A stretch of 42,593 nucleotides of DNA from JBBIJR01 sp037445875 (lineage in GTDB: Bacteria > CLD3 > SB21), in the NCBI GenBank assembly GCA_037445875.1, contig JBBIJR010000026.1, forward strand, positions 1-42,593. Reading direction: 5' to 3'. This document shows, piece by piece, positions 1 to 7,057 of this stretch. A program made the translations under genes and the position numbers. The notes under the pieces are model-generated. The model saw only the letters and a program-made list of their open reading frames with translations. It was not told the DNA's origin and did no database searches. Each line of letters opens with the position of its first letter. Position 1 is the first letter of the stretch.

Positions 1-966
1 CGTCAGAGGCTCGTCGGCAAGGAATCTCGGATGCCGCGGAGAAAAGAACTTGTGGGCCAGACTGCATCCGGCCCGGATTTCGTGGACCGAGTCCTCCGTC
101 AGAGAGACGCGGATCGTGTCTCCCAGCCCGTCTTCAAGCAATGTGCCGATACCCACCGCCGACTTGATGCGTCCGTCCTCTCCGTCACCGGCTTCCGTGA
201 CGCCGAGGTGGAAGGGATAATCCATCTCCAGCTCGTACATTCGAGCCGCGAGGAGCCGGTACGCCGCGATCATGACCTGCGGATTAGAGGATTTCATAGA
301 CAGGACGATGTCCCGAAAACCGTGCCGTTCACAGATGCGAACAAACTCCAGCGCCGACTCTACCATACCGGCCGGAGTATCTCCAAATCGGTTCATGATC
401 CGATCGGACAACGATCCGTGGTTCGTTCCGATCCGAAGGGCAACCCCGTTCTGTTTGCATCTCAGCACCAGCGGCTTGAATGTCTCTTCGATGCGTTCCA
501 GCTCCTGCTGATACTCGGCATCCGAATACTCGCGAACCGCGAATTTCTTCTTGTCGGCGAAATTGCCGGGGTTGATCCGGACCTTCTCGACGTAGTCGGC
601 CGCTTTCAGAGCGGCGTGGGGCGTGAAGTGAATGTCGGCAACGAGCGGCACCTGCACACCCTCGCGCCGCAAGGCCGTGCGGATTTCCTTCAGATTCTCC
701 GCTTCCTTGATGGACGGTGCGGTAAGGCGTACAATCTCACAGCCGGCTTCATAGAGTTGAATCACCTGGCGCACGGTGCCCACCGTGTCCAGTGTGTCCG
801 TAGTGGTCATGGACTGGATTCGAATGGGGTGGTTACCACCGATACCGACGTCGCCGACCATGACCACACGTGTGGGCCGACGTCGATAGGTCAACGGCGA
901 TTCGCAGTACCGTGCAAGCGGGCTGCGGTCCAACCGGGACGGGCGAACCAGGTCTTCGGTGACCAT
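1..966 (-). CDS. ispG: 4-hydroxy-3-methylbut-2-enyl diphosphate synthase (IspG/GcpE), long form, C-terminus outside window
   Basis: IspG is the iron-sulfur enzyme of the MEP isoprenoid pathway that converts methylerythritol cyclodiphosphate to HMBPP. The first 322 codons are visible and run off the left edge. I translated the minus strand and see the TIM-barrel signatures GGNHPIRIQSMTTTDT (about residues 42-57), VADIHFTPHAALKAA and VRINPGNF, then HLGVTEAGDGEDGRIKSAVG and GDTIRVSLTED. The GDGEDGRIKSA wording is typical of the long plant/Chlamydia/FCB form, which carries an extra domain before the 4Fe-4S domain; the Cys motifs would lie beyond the window. The ATG (964-966) overlaps the TAA of the upstream gene by one base (TAATG), so translation is probably coupled. 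The large open frames on the plus strand here are shadows of this gene. Confidence 0.93.
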   Translation of the reverse strand, partial: MVTEDLVRPSRLDRSPLARYCESPLTYRRRPTRVVMVGDVGIGGNHPIRIQSMTTTDTLDTVGTVRQVIQLYEAGCEIVRLTAPSIKEAENLKEIRTALRREGVQVPLVADIHFTPHAALKAADYVEKVRINPGNFADKKKFAVREYSDAEYQQELERIEETFKPLVLRCKQNGVALRIGTNHGSLSDRIMNRFGDTPAGMVESALEFVRICERHGFRDIVLSMKSSNPQVMIAAYRLLAARMYELEMDYPFHLGVTEAGDGEDGRIKSAVGIGTLLEDGLGDTIRVSLTEDSVHEIRAGCSLAHKFFSPRHPRFLADEPLT

Positions 967-1724
967 TACGACCGCTGCAGTTTGGCGGAAATGCGTTTAA
1001 TGCCGGTAGTCATCTTTTTGAGGACCTTATCGACATTCTCGGCATCGGCATTTTCCGGTGCCGTGACAGCCACGTAGAAGTCCTCGATGTCGCCCCCGTC
1101 ATTCGAGCATCGACGCGCGTGGACTTTCAGCAGCCCTTCGCCCACGATGATGCTCTTGGCAAATCGTTCCGACCAGGGAGTCTGGGCCACGGCTACATTC
1201 ATCGCCTGGATGACGTTACGGAGAGTGTCGCCGTCAAGAACGCGCGACCCTACGGTGAGTCTGGGGAGCCGGTTGGTATTGAACATTCCGGCGGCGGCAT
1301 AGTTGTTGTCATTGATATGGTACATGAGCAGCATCATGAGTGCATCCTCCGTCCGCTCGGACCGGTGCTTCCGGCGATCGAACATCTGCCGGATCACCTC
1401 AATCTGCCCCTTGAGTTTGTTGCCGGCACATACGGGATGGGAGACGAAGCAGGACCGGCCGCGACACGTGTCCAGCGGTTCCCCGCAGAGCTGGCTCCGC
1501 CAGTAGTCCACGGTCGGCATCATGCGAGCAGTGATCATCTCACGCGTCAGACCTCCTCCGGCTTCGTCCTTCCCAACATAGAGGATGGCTTCCCAGAGGA
1601 ATTCTTGAATGTCTGATAGTTCGTACGGACTTGCTTTGCTGATCAGTACGTCAAATTCGGTCTTGTTGAATACCGATTTGATGAGCTGCACCTTGAATTC
1701 TCTCGAAAGAGTCGATGCGGCCAT
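966..1724 (-). CDS. Conserved-looking hypothetical protein with a Cys-containing segment
   Basis: This is a 252-aa soluble protein that I do not recognise. The start at 1724 is chosen because AGGAGGAG sits six bases before this ATG; an in-frame ATG 12 codons upstream has no comparable ribosome site. It has no signal peptide or membrane segment. A middle stretch holds three closely spaced cysteines (CGEPLDTCRGRSC, about residues 80-92) and a fourth in the phrase HPVCAG. These could bind a metal, but the spacing matches no ferredoxin motif I know. The C-terminal third is mixed alpha/beta-like and ends in a basic helix. It lies between gpsA (78-bp gap) and ispG (TAATG overlap), so it is probably co-expressed with the isoprenoid enzyme. 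A weak promoter-like TTGTCA followed by TACTGA lies in the upstream gap. Function unknown. Confidence 0.75.
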   Translation of the reverse strand: MAASTLSREFKVQLIKSVFNKTEFDVLISKASPYELSDIQEFLWEAILYVGKDEAGGGLTREMITARMMPTVDYWRSQLCGEPLDTCRGRSCFVSHPVCAGNKLKGQIEVIRQMFDRRKHRSERTEDALMMLLMYHINDNNYAAAGMFNTNRLPRLTVGSRVLDGDTLRNVIQAMNVAVAQTPWSERFAKSIIVGEGLLKVHARRCSNDGGDIEDFYVAVTAPENADAENVDKVLKKMTTGIKRISAKLQRS

Positions 1725-1802
1725 AATGCGCTCCTCCTGACCGGGATCCACTGCGAACACGGTCAGTATGACGGATGAGTGTGTTGTGACAACTAAGCAT
1801 GG

Positions 1803-2813
1803 TTATTCGGCCTTGGACTGGCGCGTCATAAGGTCGTGGACCGCCGTTCGCGGGTCCTTGCGCTCGAAGATGACCCTGTACACCTGCTCCGTGATGGGCA
1901 TCTCCACTCCGTATCTCCGTGCAAGGGCAAAGGCCGCCTTGGCTGTCTTGACGCCTTCAGCAACCATCTTCATGGAGGACAGGATTTCATCGATGCTGCG
2001 GCCCTGGCCCAATTGGATGCCGACCTGTCGGTTTCGGCTCAGGTCCCCGGTGCAGGTGAGCACGAGATCCCCCATGCCGGACAGTCCGAGAAAGGTCAGT
2101 TCGTTCGCACCCATCTTCTGTCCCAGCCGAAGAATCTCGGCCACGCCGCGCGTGATCAGGGCAGCCCGTGTGTTGTGGCCATATCCCAGGCCGTCGCTGA
2201 TGCCGGCTGCGACCGCGATGACGTTTTTCAGGGCACTCGCCAGTTCGGATCCAACGATATCCGGCGTCGTGTAGATGCGGAAACGATCGCTGGTAAACAC
2301 ATCCTGACACTGCCGCGCCACATCAGGGTTTTTCGAGGCGATGGTGACGGCCGTCGGCAGTCCCATGGCGACCTCCCGTGCAAAGCTCGGGCCCGACAGG
2401 AAAGCCAGCTTGTGATGATTGGAGGGCGGAAGGATTTGTTCGAGCAATTGGGACATGGTCAGCAGCGTATCGCATTCCAGGCCCTTGGTGCAATTGACAA
2501 TGACGGCGTCGTCGTCCAGGAAGGAGGCCGCCCGGCCCATCACTTCGCGTGCCGCATGGCTCGGATTGACTTGCAGCACAAAATGGCGGCCCTGCACGCA
2601 TTCCTGAAGACCGTGGGTAGCTCGGATACTCGGCGGAATCTCGAAGCCCGCCAGGTACGTCCTGTTCTCCCGGTCCCTGTTGATCGTCTCGACCACCGAG
2701 ACGTCGTGAGCCCAAAGAACAATCTCATATCCCTTTCGGGCCAGATGCAAGGCCATTGCTGTGCCGAAACTGCCAGCCCCGATGATTCCTATTTGAATCC
2801 GCTCGTCGCTCAT
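1803..2813 (-). CDS. gpsA: Glycerol-3-phosphate dehydrogenase [NAD(P)+]
   Basis: GpsA reduces dihydroxyacetone phosphate to sn-glycerol-3-phosphate, the backbone for phospholipid synthesis, in the cytosol. The 336-aa length is normal for the family. The N-terminal Rossmann motif GAGSFGTAMALHLARKG is at about residues 12-28. Later hallmarks are NCTKGLE (about 107-113), LSGPSFAREVAMGLPTA (about 139-155) and the catalytic-domain phrase ALKNVIAVAAGISDGLGYG with the conserved Lys. The C-terminus has the typical LGLSGMGDLVLTCTGDLSRN segment. A good sigma-70-type promoter (2841-2869) lies upstream on the same strand, giving a leader of only about 20 bases. It heads a gpsA, unknown gene, ispG cluster concerned with membrane lipid precursors. 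Confidence 0.97.
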   Translation of the reverse strand: MSDERIQIGIIGAGSFGTAMALHLARKGYEIVLWAHDVSVVETINRDRENRTYLAGFEIPPSIRATHGLQECVQGRHFVLQVNPSHAAREVMGRAASFLDDDAVIVNCTKGLECDTLLTMSQLLEQILPPSNHHKLAFLSGPSFAREVAMGLPTAVTIASKNPDVARQCQDVFTSDRFRIYTTPDIVGSELASALKNVIAVAAGISDGLGYGHNTRAALITRGVAEILRLGQKMGANELTFLGLSGMGDLVLTCTGDLSRNRQVGIQLGQGRSIDEILSSMKMVAEGVKTAKAAFALARRYGVEMPITEQVYRVIFERKDPRTAVHDLMTRQSKAE

Positions 2814-2840
2814 GAGGCCATTCCTGCGTTACAGATGGAA

Positions 2841-2869
2841 AATATAGTTATATTGGTTTTTTTTAGCAA
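2841..2869 (-). promoter_or_regulatory. Sigma-70-type promoter of gpsA
   Basis: Read on the minus strand, -35 TTGCTA (2869-2864) and -10 TATATT (2846-2841) are separated by exactly 17 bases. Transcription would start near 2834. The same pair of hexamers with the same spacing precedes the CBS-domain gene pair at 30118-30146. Confidence 0.7.
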
Positions 2870-2957
2870 GTCCAATGAAAACTTCAGCGAAAAGTCGCTT
2901 CCCGCAACTATCGGGTGGGGACCGCCTTCAACACTCCAGGCGGAACGATGAATTCCC

Positions 2958-2986
2958 TTGATATTCAACGACTCGCTCTCTATTTT
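2958..2986 (+). promoter_or_regulatory. Sigma-70-type promoter of the amidase-like gene
   Basis: -35 TTGATA (2958-2963), a 17-base spacer and -10 TATTTT (2981-2986) lie 37 bases before the ATG at 3023. The site is divergent from the gpsA promoter within the same 209-bp intergenic region. Confidence 0.65.
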
Positions 2987-3022
2987 GATGAGCGAACGGT
3001 CTGAAAGGAACGGTGGTCAAAC

Positions 3023-3577
3023 ATGAAAGTTTTTCTGGAGGCGGGATCGGGATTCAAAGCGGGCCGGGATGTGTACGGCAACGAAATTGTAGGGTCCGCG
3101 GATAGTACGCTCGCTATACAGAAGTGTGCCCAGGTTCTCGAGTCTCAACAGACCGGTCGAGAATCCATTGAAATCGTTCAAACCTCGGATGCTTCCTCCA
3201 TACTTGAATCGGCCGGGAACAAGGATTTGTTGATAAGTCTGCACGTTAATTTCTACAGGGACTCTGCCGGTGTCGGCCTCCGGGGGTACTATCGAAGCAC
3301 ACGATGGCATAATTCGGAGAAATGCAAAGCCGTGGCGATTACGATCACCAAGGCCGTACGCGATCATTTGGACATGTACTACCACGGTGTCTACAACGAG
3401 CAACGGGACAAGCATCCACAGCTTGAACCGATCATCAAAGCTCCCTGCCTTGCTGCCCTGATCGAGGTCGGACTCAAAGATGAGTTTCGAGACAAGGTCA
3501 CCGAACCTGCTGTTCATGCGAATATCGGTACGGGTTTGGCCAGGGGCATTCTGCGCCACCTCCAGGCATTGAGATAG
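3023..3577 (+). CDS. Amidase_3-fold protein (N-acetylmuramoyl-L-alanine amidase-like), catalytic site degenerate
   Basis: The 184-aa protein has the layout of a zinc amidase_3 domain, which cleaves the bond between MurNAc and the first alanine of the peptidoglycan stem. The N-terminus MKVFLEAGSGFKAG lines up with the family's DPGHGG zinc-binding loop, LLISLHVNFY (about residues 69-78) with the SxHxN ligand motif, and LAALIEVGLKDE (about 148-159) with the catalytic VEVGF glutamate. The first loop has Ser where the first zinc-ligand His is expected, and the second ligand Glu is not evident. It has no signal peptide or membrane segment, so as written it would stay in the cytoplasm. It may be an inactive, sugar-binding or repurposed relative. 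A purine-rich ribosome site (AAAGGAACGG) precedes the ATG and it has its own promoter at 2958-2986. Confidence 0.7.
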   Translation: MKVFLEAGSGFKAGRDVYGNEIVGSADSTLAIQKCAQVLESQQTGRESIEIVQTSDASSILESAGNKDLLISLHVNFYRDSAGVGLRGYYRSTRWHNSEKCKAVAITITKAVRDHLDMYYHGVYNEQRDKHPQLEPIIKAPCLAALIEVGLKDEFRDKVTEPAVHANIGTGLARGILRHLQALR

Positions 3578-3679
3578 TAATCTGCGGCCCGACCGGAAGC
3601 CTGAGGTACCCGTAAAACATGTTGTGCTCTGCGGGACGAATCTCTGGACGTAATTATTTGTTTAATAAGCAAAAACAGC

Positions 3680-3708
3680 TTGACAAAGCTTCGTTGATTC
3701 TTTATTTT
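3680..3708 (+). promoter_or_regulatory. Strong sigma-70-type promoter of the barrel-glnB transcript
   Basis: A perfect -35 TTGACA (3680-3685), a 17-base spacer and -10 TATTTT (3703-3708). The predicted start near 3715 leaves a leader of about 60 bases before the ATG at 3776. This is the best -35 box in the window on the plus strand. Confidence 0.75.
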
Positions 3709-3775
3709 AGACCAACTTACGCAAAACTGAGTCGGTCTTCATATGGACTTCCAGTCGGAAAAACTAGGAGGAGTT

Positions 3776-4969
3776 ATGCCGTTCTTTAGAAGGGGTGCGG
3801 GCGCATATTGGCTGTTGTTGGCGGTCAGTGCTTTTGTGACCGGGACGGCGGCGGCCCAAATCGGAACGGGTTTAGCCACTGGTAAGTACGGGACCTTCAA
3901 CACCTATTCCGCCTTCTCGCTGGATCCAGGACATTTCAATACGTACAACCAGGGGCGGGTTTGGGCGGGTGCAGGTGCCTCCGGCTTCACGACGATCCGC
4001 AATGTAAACCTCTGGCAGGCTTCCAACAATCTCACATTCGCCTACGGCATTTGGAATCACTTTGACATTCTGGCATCAATCGGAACCTATCAGGATCTCA
4101 ACATCCGCGCAGTACGTGACGCGAAGGCCAAAGTCCCTGGCGACGTTTACCTCATGTTGCGAAGCGGCTCCCACGAATTCTCTGAAGGAACGTTCGGACT
4201 CGCCGGCGCGGCGACTGTTCGGTTGCCGACGGGCGGCCAGAACAACATTCCGTTTGAAGTATACAAGAGCGACGGCATCGAGTTTGGCATCATGGGTATG
4301 GCCACCTATTATGGAAATCCGTATTACAAGGATCAAGCTCTTGTCGTCAATGCCAACCTGGGATGGTGGAACCACCTGGATAACGGTCGACGAGTAGCTC
4401 CGATCAAGATTTCCAAAGATGCCGATTCAGCATTCAGTGACGCTAATGCGATGCACTTACAGTATGGACTTGGTTTACTGTTTCCTGTCAGCAAATTCCA
4501 ACTAATGCTCGACATGCACGGAGTGGCGTATCTGACGAAGCCCAACAAGTTTGTGTTCAGCCGTGAATCCTTCATGTATGTTAGTCCTGGCTTCCGCTAC
4601 AATCTGAGGCCGTGGGTCAATGTTGGTGTGTACGTCGATATACTCTTGAGCGGCTCGAAGGACAAGACCTCCTACTCGCAATCGATTGGTGTCACACCAC
4701 CCGGTCTCGCGGCCGATGATTCAACTGGAGAGGTTGCCAATCTCTCGGCGTGGAGGCTTGGGGTCAGCCTGGGCTTCAATATCCTGCCCGCCAGCTTCTC
4801 GTCCGGACCGACGGAGCAGAAGCGCAAACGGCTGCTAGACAAGCTGCTCGAAGAGGAACGGGGAGCACAGAAGGCGTCCAGCCAGCTTGACAAGCTGAAG
4901 TCCATTCGCATCAATGCGGAGAAAGAGCTTGACAAGATCCGTCAGGAATTGGAAGGCGGCGGGCAGTAG
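3776..4969 (+). CDS. Outer-membrane beta-barrel protein with C-terminal coiled coil
   Basis: This is a 397-aa exported protein. The start at 3776 is preferred over an ATG 11 codons upstream because AGGAGGAG sits just before it and the signal peptide then begins directly: basic MPFFRRG, a hydrophobic core and a TAAA-Q cleavage site near residue 28. Residues about 30-340 are rich in alternating aromatic/glycine strands (for example TFAYGIWNHFDILASIG and ANLGWWNHLDN), which fits a 12-16-stranded barrel. The last 55 residues are a charged heptad-like helix (KRLLDKLLEEERG to ELDKIRQELE), which is unusual because barrels normally end on the last strand. It is followed nine bases later by glnB. That suggests an uptake or sensing role tied to nitrogen or carbon status, but the substrate is unknown. 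Confidence 0.8.
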   Translation: MPFFRRGAGAYWLLLAVSAFVTGTAAAQIGTGLATGKYGTFNTYSAFSLDPGHFNTYNQGRVWAGAGASGFTTIRNVNLWQASNNLTFAYGIWNHFDILASIGTYQDLNIRAVRDAKAKVPGDVYLMLRSGSHEFSEGTFGLAGAATVRLPTGGQNNIPFEVYKSDGIEFGIMGMATYYGNPYYKDQALVVNANLGWWNHLDNGRRVAPIKISKDADSAFSDANAMHLQYGLGLLFPVSKFQLMLDMHGVAYLTKPNKFVFSRESFMYVSPGFRYNLRPWVNVGVYVDILLSGSKDKTSYSQSIGVTPPGLAADDSTGEVANLSAWRLGVSLGFNILPASFSSGPTEQKRKRLLDKLLEEERGAQKASSQLDKLKSIRINAEKELDKIRQELEGGGQ

Positions 4970-4978
4970 CCGCTGTTC

Positions 4979-5317
4979 ATGAAGAAAATCGAAGCTATTA
5001 TTCGACCGTTCAAACTGGATGACGTGAGGGAGGCACTGCTCCAGGCGGGCGTAAAGGGAATGACGATTTCGGAGGTAAGGGGGTTCGGGCGGCAAAGGGG
5101 CCACACAGAGTTATACCGTGGAAATGAGTATCGTATCGATTTCTTGCCGAAGATCAAGATAGAAGTAGCGGTAGAGAACGCAATGCTGGAAGATGTCGTG
5201 GACGCGATTCTGGAATCGGCCAAAACCGATCAAGTGGGAGACGGTAAGATATTTGTGAGTTCCCTCGAGGAAGTAATCAGGATCAGAACGGGAGAATCGG
5301 GTGAGGATGCGATTTGA
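4979..5317 (+). CDS. glnB: Nitrogen regulatory protein P-II
   Basis: P-II trimers sense 2-oxoglutarate and ATP/ADP and control glutamine synthetase, its regulators and ammonium transport. The 112-aa length is exact for the family. The T-loop GRQRGHTELYRGNEY carries the uridylylation tyrosine at position 51, and the phrases KIEAIIRPFKLDDVREAL and VGDGKIFVSSLEEVIRIRTGE are the usual beta strands and B/C loops. It lacks its own promoter, starting nine bases after the barrel gene. It is followed by two hairpins and then glnA, so the two nitrogen genes are adjacent but separated by a likely attenuation point. No amtB transporter is present in the window. Confidence 0.96.
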   Translation: MKKIEAIIRPFKLDDVREALLQAGVKGMTISEVRGFGRQRGHTELYRGNEYRIDFLPKIKIEVAVENAMLEDVVDAILESAKTDQVGDGKIFVSSLEEVIRIRTGESGEDAI

Positions 5318-5349
5318 TCTTTGCGCCCTGCGGCGCAAAGTTCGATCAA
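5314..5349 (+). other. Strong hairpin covering the glnB stop codon
   Basis: TTGATCTTTGCGCC (5314-5327), loop CTGC, GGCGCAAAG (5332-5340), a short bulge and ATCAA (5345-5349) form a stem of about 14 bp. The TGA stop of glnB (5315-5317) lies inside the stem. There is no T-run after it, so it looks more like an RNA-stability or processing element than a simple terminator. Confidence 0.6.
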
Positions 5350-5397
5350 GGTCGAGACTAAGGCCACTAGCCGCGCAGAGCACTGTATAGGGATTTT

Positions 5398-5428
5398 AGC
5401 CCCTTTCCAAACCGGAAAGGGGCTTTCT
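5398..5428 (+). terminator. Intrinsic terminator between glnB and glnA
   Basis: AGCCCCTTTCC (5398-5408) and GGAAAGGGGCT (5414-5424) form a perfect 11-bp stem with a 5-base loop, followed by TTCTGTTT. The U-tract is interrupted, so termination may be partial and could set the ratio of glnB to glnA message. Confidence 0.7.
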
Positions 5429-5501
5429 GTTTCACAAATTCTTGAATCATATACCTTTGACATACTTCACCGTTCCATCTAACCGTAAGGAGTTCTAACG
5501 T

Positions 5502-6923
5502 ATGAGCAGCGATCTCATCAAGAATGTTCTCGATCTGGCCAAGAAACGAAATGCCAGGATCGTGGACTTCAAGTTCGTAGACCTGGTCGGGGTCTGGCAG
5601 CACTTCTCCGTACCAGTCCACGAGTTGTCGGAGGAGGTATTTGAGCATGGCCTCGGGTTCGACGGTTCCAGCATTCGCGGATGGCGAGCCATCAACGAAA
5701 GCGATATGCTGGTGCTGCCCGACCCGGGAACAGCCCTGATCGACCCGTTTCAGGAGCCGACCACGCTCAGCCTTGTGTGCGACATCCACGAGCCGCTTAC
5801 CAAGGCACGGTTCCCACGGTGCCCTCGCGGGATCGCTGCGAATGCGGAAAACTACCTCAAGTCGACCGGTATTGCGGATACGGCGTATCTCGGCCCGGAA
5901 GCGGAATTCTTCATCTTCGACGATGTCCGGTTCGACCAGAACCAGCACTCAGGATACTACTACATCGACTCTGTGGAAGGTATCTGGAACCGCGGACGCG
6001 AAGAGGGCCCGAATCTCGGCTACAAACCACGGAACAAAGAAGGGTACTTCCCCGTACCGCCCATGGACCAGTTTCAAAATATCCGCAATGAGATGATCAT
6101 GATGATGGAGGAATGCGGTATTCAGGTGGAGCGCCACCACCACGAGGTTGCAACGGGCGGACAGGCCGAGATCGACTACCGATTCAACTCCCTCAAGCGC
6201 TGCGGGGACGATCTTATGCTGTTCAAGTACATCATCAAAAATGTTTGCATCAAGCATGGGAAGACTGCGACATTCATGCCGAAGCCGCTTTTCGGTGACA
6301 ACGGAAGCGGCATGCACGTTCACGTAAGCCTGTGGAAAGGAGGCCAGCCGTTGTTTGCCGGGAATCAGTACGCCGGACTGAGCGAGCTGGCCCTGTATTT
6401 TATCGGAGGCGTGCTCAGGCATACCAAAGCTCTGAACGCGCTGGCGAATCCGACAACGAATTCCTACAAGCGTCTGACACCGGGCTTCGAAGCCCCGGTC
6501 AATCTGGCGTATTCCCAGAGCAACCGCAGCGCCGCCGTCCGTATCCCCATGTATTCCACCAATCCCAAGGCCAAGCGGATTGAATACCGCTGTCCCGACC
6601 CTTCCTGCAATCCCTATCTCGCTTTCGCGGCAATTGTCATGGCGGGCGTGGACGGCATTGTGAACAAGATTCATCCCGGCGACCCGTTGGACAAGAACAT
6701 ATACGATCTGAAACCCGAGGAATTGGCCAAAGTTCCGTCCACGTGTGCCTCCCTGGACGAAGCTCTCAAGAGCCTCGAGAACGATCACGAATTTCTCCTG
6801 AAAGGGGAGGTGTTTTCCGAAGATGTCATCCACACGTGGATCAGCTACAAGAGGGATCAGGAAGTCAATGCGCTGCGCTTGCGACCGCATCCCTATGAAT
6901 TTGCGCTCTACTACGATATTTAG
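5502..6923 (+). CDS. glnA: Glutamine synthetase type I
   Basis: GlnA makes glutamine from glutamate, ammonia and ATP as a cytosolic dodecamer. The 473-aa length fits the GSI-beta form. Visible hallmarks are DGSSIRGW near residue 55, the metal-binding phrase GPEAEFFIFD (about 131-140), the ATP-site GSGMHVHVSLWK (about 268-279), NPTTNSYKRLTPGFEAPV (about 324-341) and RIEYRCPDPSCNPY. The phrase LDKNIYDLKPEE carries the adenylylation tyrosine at residue 401 (codon 6702-6704), so covalent control by GlnE is expected although glnE is not in the window. An AAGGAG site precedes the ATG. A TTGACA at 5457-5462 lacks a convincing -10 box, so the glnA promoter remains unclear. It ends in a strong terminator. 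Confidence 0.98.
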   Translation: MSSDLIKNVLDLAKKRNARIVDFKFVDLVGVWQHFSVPVHELSEEVFEHGLGFDGSSIRGWRAINESDMLVLPDPGTALIDPFQEPTTLSLVCDIHEPLTKARFPRCPRGIAANAENYLKSTGIADTAYLGPEAEFFIFDDVRFDQNQHSGYYYIDSVEGIWNRGREEGPNLGYKPRNKEGYFPVPPMDQFQNIRNEMIMMMEECGIQVERHHHEVATGGQAEIDYRFNSLKRCGDDLMLFKYIIKNVCIKHGKTATFMPKPLFGDNGSGMHVHVSLWKGGQPLFAGNQYAGLSELALYFIGGVLRHTKALNALANPTTNSYKRLTPGFEAPVNLAYSQSNRSAAVRIPMYSTNPKAKRIEYRCPDPSCNPYLAFAAIVMAGVDGIVNKIHPGDPLDKNIYDLKPEELAKVPSTCASLDEALKSLENDHEFLLKGEVFSEDVIHTWISYKRDQEVNALRLRPHPYEFALYYDI

Positions 6924-6944
6924 TTCGGCCATCGTTGTACGAAG

Positions 6945-6980
6945 AGCCGGGGTCCGAATCAGACTCCGGCTTTTCTTTTG
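6945..6980 (+). terminator. Intrinsic terminator of glnA
   Basis: AGCCGGGGTC (6945-6954) and GACTCCGGCT (6962-6971) pair over 10 bp with one G-T wobble and a 7-base loop, followed by TTTTCTTTT. The end of the T-tract overlaps the -35 box of the prfB promoter. Confidence 0.85.
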
Positions 6981-7006
6981 ACTTTGCATTCAATTCTTTC
7001 TACTTT
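6978..7006 (+). promoter_or_regulatory. Sigma-70-type promoter of prfB
   Basis: -35 TTGACT (6978-6983), a 17-base spacer and -10 TACTTT (7001-7006). The start would be near 7013, giving a leader of about 45 bases. It lies directly behind the glnA terminator and probably drives prfB, hemN and argS. Confidence 0.7.
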
Positions 7007-7057
7007 GGCCTCCGGCAAGGAAGTCGGCAACGCTCACGTATTGCAAAAGGACCACCG

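Noticed and set aside
31..1077. 348-codon plus-strand open frame at the left edge
   Set aside because: It is the antisense shadow of ispG, whose minus-strand translation shows all family motifs. The ispG frame has no stop in the window, so it is easy to overlook.
5430..5501. Promoter TTGACA at 5457-5462 for glnA
   Set aside because: Seventeen bases downstream is TAACCG, a poor -10 box, and the start would fall within the ribosome-binding site. No sigma-54 GG-N10-GC pair is visible either.
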